NCBI GenBank assembly: GCA_964019055.1
Contig: OZ025219.1
Span: 2,501-66,500 of the forward strand
Length of the DNA: 64,000 nt
DNA from: Anthopleura xanthogrammica
Taxonomy: Eukaryota > Cnidaria > Anthozoa > Actiniaria > Actiniidae
Reading direction: 5' to 3'
Shown here: piece after piece, positions 59,139 to 64,000 of the stretch
How positions within the stretch are numbered: position 1 is the stretch's first letter
How the letters are laid out: every line of letters starts with the position of its first letter
The notes under the pieces: model-generated
The model's database searches: none
What the model was told of the DNA's origin: nothing
Seen by the model: the letters and a program-made list of their open reading frames with translations, nothing else
Translations under genes and position numbers: made by a program

Positions 59139-60440
59139 TATGTTTGTCGCATTTGTAGTTTGGATCACTGATGCTTCGTCGTTTAGCGGTAGACGCACTA
59201 GCGAACGAAAAGCCCTCGTAAAACTGTTCATTCTCCAAGCATAAAGAAACTGGTTGCCAGAACAGTTAACCAATACGCACAATAGAAGCAGATCACGTGA
59301 CCAGTGGATAAAAATACAGCTGCAGGTTGAGCAAAGGTTGATGATAAAGATGAAAACAAATGCTGGCAGGTTGCATGCTGCGTAGAAGATAAGAATAGCT
59401 GTAAAAATCCTAGTCACTCGCCGCTCTCTCTCGGCACGTTTTTGTTGTATTTGTGAAGTCTCTTCGTTAACAGATCCTGTGGGCTGAACTTTTAAGGTTC
59501 TCTTAGATGCAGTCCTCATGTTGCCATGGATACGTATAAAGGCTTTCACCATGGTAACGAATGTGACAATTATCATTAAAATGGCAAAGATGAAGGCGAA
59601 TTTGAAATACCCAATTTGAAAATAGATACAGGGGAATGCCAAGGAGAAGATCCAGATTGCGATGGAAATGTTAACGGCTCGTTTTTTTGACAGTTTTCTG
59701 TGGTATCTGGCGTTCACTGCAATGGATCGTTCCACTGCTAACATGGCGATACTTAGAAGCGAGGCTGTACATCCGATAAAGAACGACATGTGAGGCAATG
59801 CGTACCACGTGATCACTTTATAACCGAGGGCTTCCCTAAGACATGAGCAGTATTAAAGTGTAAGCTTTGCCGAGGACGTCATTTGATAGATCAGTTGGGT
59901 TTAGGTTTGTCGGAGGTAAGAAGAAAGGTAGACTATAGTAATTAGATAAACCAAGATAATGTGCAATATAATAGACAAGGTTTATTACTTGGAATTTAAT
60001 GACATTTAAGTGGGATTTTTTTAAGTTCATACGATGATTATTATGGCTGTTGAGTCCACATTTAATGGTGCAACGACGACGAACTTTTTAATTTAATGCT
60101 TAATTTAATTTTAATTTTTATCTTCCTAAAATAAATTGTTCAAGAAAAGATCAGTGGTATCTGTTGTTTATAAGATATGACTTGATACTAACCTTATATG
60201 GAAGTACACGAAAATCGTGTCAGTTACTGCACCAATGAGAAGATCCGAAATGGCAACATTCAACAATAAATAATTGAACGTTGTTCTCAGTTCTTTATTT
60301 GGGTCTCTTAATATCGCTATGCAAATTAGTAGGTTCCCAGGTAGTGTGATGACCGTGAGAAGACTGGTGATCACTGAAGTTGTGATTGATAAACCAAAGG
60401 GAGCCCAGACGTTTTTACAGTTGTCATCGCCAAATCCCAT
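59067..60440 (-). CDS. Class A GPCR, cluster member 4 (two coding exons, SINE-derived C terminus)
   Basis: Proposed join of 60440-60193 and 59835-59067 (338 residues). The intron begins GTTAGT after ATATAAG and ends GTCTTAG; splicing restores FHIREALG, matching FHIRESL of member 2. Start MGFGDDNCKNVWAP is preceded by TATTTTTCCAG, a likely 5' UTR splice acceptor. Landmarks: PGN in TM1, NVAISD in TM2 with VTDT where the others have TEP, ERS at about 118-120 for DRY, the CSTCSC loop before IHWSRD, and NQFLY in TM7. The last ~22 residues (AGVAQLVSARPSELEVHGSISL) and the stop lie in the SINE head, so the original C terminus has been replaced. Intron placement is by motif and homology only. Confidence 0.82.
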
Positions 60441-60464
60441 GTTGTCTGGAAAAATATAGAACAC

Positions 60465-60775
60465 AAACGTTAAATGTATATCATCTACCTATTAAAGGGT
60501 AAAAGAGTATTTTAAATAATACATCTTTGCACAGTAAATTTGAAAGGGCTGATTTGGCCCCACAGAGTCATTTTGGCTTTTTTTGACTAGTGCTATTTTG
60601 GCTCTGAAGAGGGCCAAAATGGAACAAAATACCATTTTGGCCCTAAAAAAGCTGTTTTGGCCCAGTATTTTTAGAACTATTTTGGCTCAGGTATAGACCA
60701 AAATAGAAAATGATGTCATTATTGATCAATAAGAGTGAATTTGATATAACAATAATAAGTACTGTTTTAGCAATA
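60465..60775. other. 5' flank of GPCR member 4 and start of GGCCAAAATGG repeats
   Basis: No gene is seen. From about 60550 it contains diverged TTTTGGCCC/GGGCCAAAATGG motifs leading into the minisatellite. Confidence 0.6.
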
Positions 60776-61740
60776 ATTTGGCAAGAAGTGCTAAATTAGA
60801 ACTTCAGGGTATCTTGGCTCTAAAGCAGCCATTTTGGCCCTCTGACAGTTGGAGCTGTTTTGGCCCCGAAGGTATCCAAAATGGATTATGGGGCTATTTT
60901 CGATTCAAGAAGCCATTTTGGCCCTTTGACAATTGGAGCTGTTTTGGCCCTGAATGTGGCCGAAATGGGTTCTGGGGCTATTCTAGATTCAAGAAGCCAT
61001 TTTGGCCCTTTGACAATTGGAGCTGTTTTGGCCCCAAAGGTGTCCAAAATGGATTATGGGGCTATTCTCGATTCAAGAAGCCATTTTGGCCCTCTGACAG
61101 TTGGAGCTGTTTTGGCCCCGAAGGTGTCCAAAATGGATTATGGGGCTACTCTCGATTCAAGAAGCCATTTTGGCCCTTTGACAATTGGAGCTGTTTTGGA
61201 CCTGAATGTGGCCGAAATGGGTTCTGGGGCTATTCTAGATTCAAGAAGCCATTTTGGCCCTTTGACAATTGGAGCTGTTTTGGCCCCGAAGGTGTCCAAA
61301 ATGGATTATGGGGCTATTTTAGTTTCAAGAAGCCATTTTGGCCCTCTGACAATTGGAGTTGTTTTGGCCCCAAAGGCTGGCCAAAATGGGACGAGGAGCT
61401 ATTTTAGTTTGCTGGAGCCATTTTGGCTCTATAACATTTTGTACTGTTTTGGCACAAAGGCTGGCCAAAATGGGACTAGGGGCTATTTTAGAGACGGGGG
61501 GCGATTTTGGCTCCATTCATAGGGCTGTATTGGGTAATTTTGGTACCAAAATACTACAATAGTTTAATTATGTATAGTATATAAGCGATTTTAACATTTG
61601 GAAATGGGTACTACTTTGGCCCTTTCATGGGCTGAAATGGAAAGAGAGTACCATTTCAGAAAGAAGGGGTCCATTTTGGCTCAGTCCATACCTGTGGCCT
61701 GTTTTGGCTTATGTTGGTACCAAAACTAATTATTGAAACT
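60776..61740 (+). repeat. 84-bp minisatellite, about seven units plus diverged ends
   Basis: 84-base units contain AGAAGCCATTTTGGCCC, TTGGAGCTGTTTTGGCCC and CCAAAATGGATTATGGGGC. Each has the inverted pair CCATTTTGG / CCAAAATGG, so it is rich in short stems. A 28-residue periodic frame (GYSRFKKPFWPFDNWSCFGP) and two other open frames are repeat translations, with no sign of being genes. Confidence 0.93.
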
Positions 61741-61891
61741 ACGAGCAATAAATTTAGTTTAGTTTTATTTACAACTTCTTACACAAAAAGAAATATACCA
61801 CTTTGTAGGTATGTAAGTTTTTAATAAATAGATGCATCCCAAAAGATTCAGGATGATGAAAGTAAAGCTCTTCTAGTTGTCAATTAAAAGT

Positions 61892-62228
61892 CTAATTTGG
61901 ATTATATATATCAAACTTTGGCAAAACATGTAGCTCATCATTTAAGCCATTTGGGCTAACACAATGAAGAGGTAAAAAATATTGCAAGGACCTCTGTGGA
62001 ATAACATGTTCTTGAGGATGAATGTGCTTGCTTACAACATAAGTACGGTATTCACTACAAAATTCCTCTGTGTGTAAAGAGTCTACTTTAAAATAAACTC
62101 TCTTAATAGATGAGCTTAAGACATAAATCTTCTGAATAACACCAAATACAGGCAGAAAATAATCGAAGCCTATATGAAGCACTGCACCGATTTTGTATTT
62201 TGTACCAAGAACATTAACCCAGGAAGGC
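61892..62228 (-). CDS. Probable terminal exon of an unrecognised gene
   Basis: A 112-codon frame on the minus strand starts straight after a good acceptor (CCTGTTGATTCACAG) and reads PSWVNVLGTKYKIGAVLHIG, then PVFGVIQKIYVLSS, VYFKVDSLHTEEF and VSPNGLNDELHVLPKFDIYNPN before the stop. Composition and the beta-strand-like pattern look like real protein. It resembles, from memory only, C-terminal segments of transposon-related proteins common in cnidarian genomes. No ATG opens the frame, so upstream exons are needed; none was recognised between here and the divergent THAP gene. It may be a broken gene. AATAAA on the minus strand (61764-61769) fits its 3' end. Confidence 0.55.
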
Positions 62229-62830
62229 CTGTGAATCAACAGGAAATAGATATGAATGAGATAATAACAAACGAAGTAATATAAATTATGCTAATATTAT
62301 AGCATACTATGTCAGTAATATTAAGACATCAAAATATCCTAGCCTCCATTGCAGACTTTTGTATAATTCATTTATCTCTTTTTTCTCCCACAACAATGTC
62401 TGTGCCCTCCTAATTTATCCCAATATTTGCTTACTTGTAAACGAGGTCATCATCTTGAAGATTTCCATCGGCTTGGCTTAATTTATCTTTCTGAGTTTCT
62501 AACAAAACTTGACTCTGAGTCCCTGTTAATGTTTTAAATTATGTGAATATTTTAATATTTTGTTGGTGATGATGATGATGGTGATCAACAACACCATGCA
62601 TGATAAAATATAAAAACATTTGAGCAAATAGTTGCAAATATAGAAGAAAAAAAACATTTTAAAAATCACCTGGTCCAGTTTCTAAGTCTTTAAAGGGGAA
62701 GTCCGGTCTCGTACAACTCACATTGAAATAAAAGTTTAATATATCCTCAATGTTTCTGTGAAGTATTACCTTTGTAGATTCAACTGTGGCTGGGAAAGCA
62801 TTTACGAAAGTCACGACGAAACGACGACTG
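62229..62830. other. Intergenic or intronic, no gene recognised
   Basis: AT-rich sequence with a short GATGATGATGATGGTGAT run near 62568. No coding exon upstream of the minus-strand terminal exon was identified. Confidence 0.4.
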
Positions 62831-62834
62831 GAAT

Positions 62835-62924
62835 GCCGCCATCTTGGACAGTCATGTAAACACTGCGTTACTAATGGACAGCGGCTGGTGACGTCACTGC
62901 GCGGTCGTGTTGTTTGGCGCGAAA
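62835..62924 (+). promoter_or_regulatory. Probable promoter of the THAP gene (YY1-, CRE- and E2F-like sites)
   Basis: Within 90 bases lie GCCGCCATCTTG (62835-62846, YY1 consensus), TGACGTCA (62889-62896, full CRE palindrome) and TTTGGCGCGAAA (62913-62924, full E2F consensus). The THAP start codon is 65 bases beyond the last site, and no TATA box is evident. The motifs are seen directly; function is inferred. Confidence 0.55.
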
Positions 62925-62988
62925 TTTAAATCAAACATTTCTCTATCGTTCATTTTTGTTGTATTTTATAAGCGTTTTTAATCTAAAT

Positions 62989-64000
62989 ATGCCTCATTGT
63001 ATGGTACCAGGTTGTACCAATGGGTCAAAAACAACAAAGGGAAAAGATATTTCGTATCACAGACTGCCAAAAGACAACAAGTTAGCGAAAGTTTGGATCG
63101 GAAAGACAAAAAGGAAAAATCCTTGTAAACGCGAATCCTGTTACGTCTGTAGTGAGCACTTCGATCCTGAATGCTTTAAGCCATCATTTAAACAATTAGC
63201 TGGGCAAAAAGACAAAAAAACCTTGAAACCTGGAGCAATTCCAACTATTTTTAAACACAGTGGCAAAGAAAAACGACCTCGTTTGTATTCAATAAGAAGA
63301 AGAGAAAAACGAGATAAAGAACAGGTAAGCTAAGTAAACAACAACATGAACTCAACATCTGGCTTTATTTACAAATAATAGCTTATAAACTAAGCGTTTT
63401 TGTCCATTCTAAAAATAACTATTAGAATAGCTTAATTGGTAAATCGTTGAGTATATATATTTTTTGTTTTCAAGGTAATAAAGCAAATGATAGAGAGTGA
63501 GTTTTCAAATTGTACTCCTGAAGAAGGCAACACACATACGGCCATGGATTCTTGTCATGATGCTGAAAATGCCATTCAAGTACGTGATGCTAGTACACAA
63601 TATTGCCCTATTTATTCAAATAGACGGAGTATTGGTACCCAAACGTTAAAACCTCGCCTAAAAAGAAAAAGGAATGAAGTCGATAGAAAATTCATTGAAC
63701 ATGTACAGTCTGAAGGTAGTAGTAATAATACAAATCCACTGGTTGACCACAATTATAGTATTGTAGTTCCTTCCTCTTGTATTTTACCTGATACCCCTCT
63801 GGAAGAAACAAACCAAAACCACACTACAATTCAACTGGATGAGGCAAATGAGTTAAAAGATCCTGAGAATGACAATGAGGAACAAAATGATAGTAGTACA
63901 AGTGATGATAATTATTCTGATGATGAATTATATACATACCACAGCTCAGAAGAGAGCAGTGATGAGTCTGTAGCTGAAATAAGTTATCCTACTAAAAATG
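62989..64000 (+). CDS. THAP-domain DNA-binding protein, 5' part (runs off the window)
   Basis: Exon 1 (62989-63324) begins MPHCMVPGC and carries a full THAP zinc finger: C4-x4-C9, the invariant Trp in VWIG, CSEH as the second Cys/His pair, F at FDPECF and the closing LKPGAIPTIF (the AVPTIF-type box). It ends CAG before GTAAGC. Exon 2 starts at 63475 after TTTGTTTTCAAG; the phase is 0 and the frame stays open to the edge, adding a basic KPRLKRKR stretch, an SIGTQT motif often seen after THAP domains, and a long acidic Asp/Glu/Ser region. THAP proteins are sequence-specific regulators or transposase-derived; the part that would decide lies outside the window. Confidence 0.85.

Noticed and set aside
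60778..61522. Two overlapping ~210-residue frames (FKKPFWPFDNWSCFGP and KMDYGAILDSRSHFGP)
   Set aside because: Repeat translations of the 84-bp minisatellite in two frames.

Overview
The window begins at a chromosome end. Bases 1-575 are a (CCCTAA)n telomere, so the left edge is a true or nearly true chromosome terminus. An animal with TTAGGG telomeres, AT-rich intergenic DNA, a cellular (RNAi-type) RNA-dependent RNA polymerase, a cluster of mostly single-exon class A GPCRs, tRNA-derived SINEs and a THAP gene fits a cnidarian best, probably an anthozoan (coral or anemone). That placement is inferred from gene content, not from a marker gene.

Layout. 1-8.2 kb: telomere, then G-rich hexamer-derived satellite in the opposite orientation (576-3262), an 18-bp satellite (about 3.7-5.6 kb), and six copies of a ~400-bp composite unit carrying an exon-like module. 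8.9-12.5 kb: 130-bp and 63-bp AT-rich satellites interrupted by a 5'-truncated non-LTR retrotransposon. 12.5-23.3 kb: degenerate subtelomeric repeats and large direct duplications. 25.3-34 kb: minisatellites (85, 69, 45/47 and 71 bp), an ATG/ATGCAT microsatellite, a segmental duplication and several foldback or TIR elements. 34-39.1 kb: palindromes and MITE-like elements, including a perfect 199-bp palindrome and a tRNA-like palindrome. No convincing host gene is present in the first 40 kb.

Genes. 40.36-46.70 kb holds one uninterrupted 2113-residue reading frame joining a P-loop NTPase-like domain, a eukaryotic RNA-dependent RNA polymerase with an intact DLDGD motif, a complete UPF1-like superfamily 1 helicase, and an Arg/Gly-rich tail made by a 48-bp minisatellite. 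The minisatellite continues to 48.4 kb in shifted frames, so the tail may be longer or variable. 50.1-60.4 kb holds four related class A GPCR genes; one has an intron and a C terminus supplied by a SINE. 60.6-61.7 kb is an 84-bp minisatellite. 61.89-62.23 kb (minus) is a probable terminal exon of an unrecognised gene. 62.99 kb to the edge is the 5' part of a THAP-domain gene with YY1-, CRE- and E2F-like sites upstream.

The best candidate for an undescribed system is the polymerase-helicase fusion. It joins in one chain two activities that work as partners in small-RNA amplification in fungi and nematodes (Rdp1 with Hrr1; EGO-1 with ZNFX-1). All calls come from reading the sequence; no database search was run.
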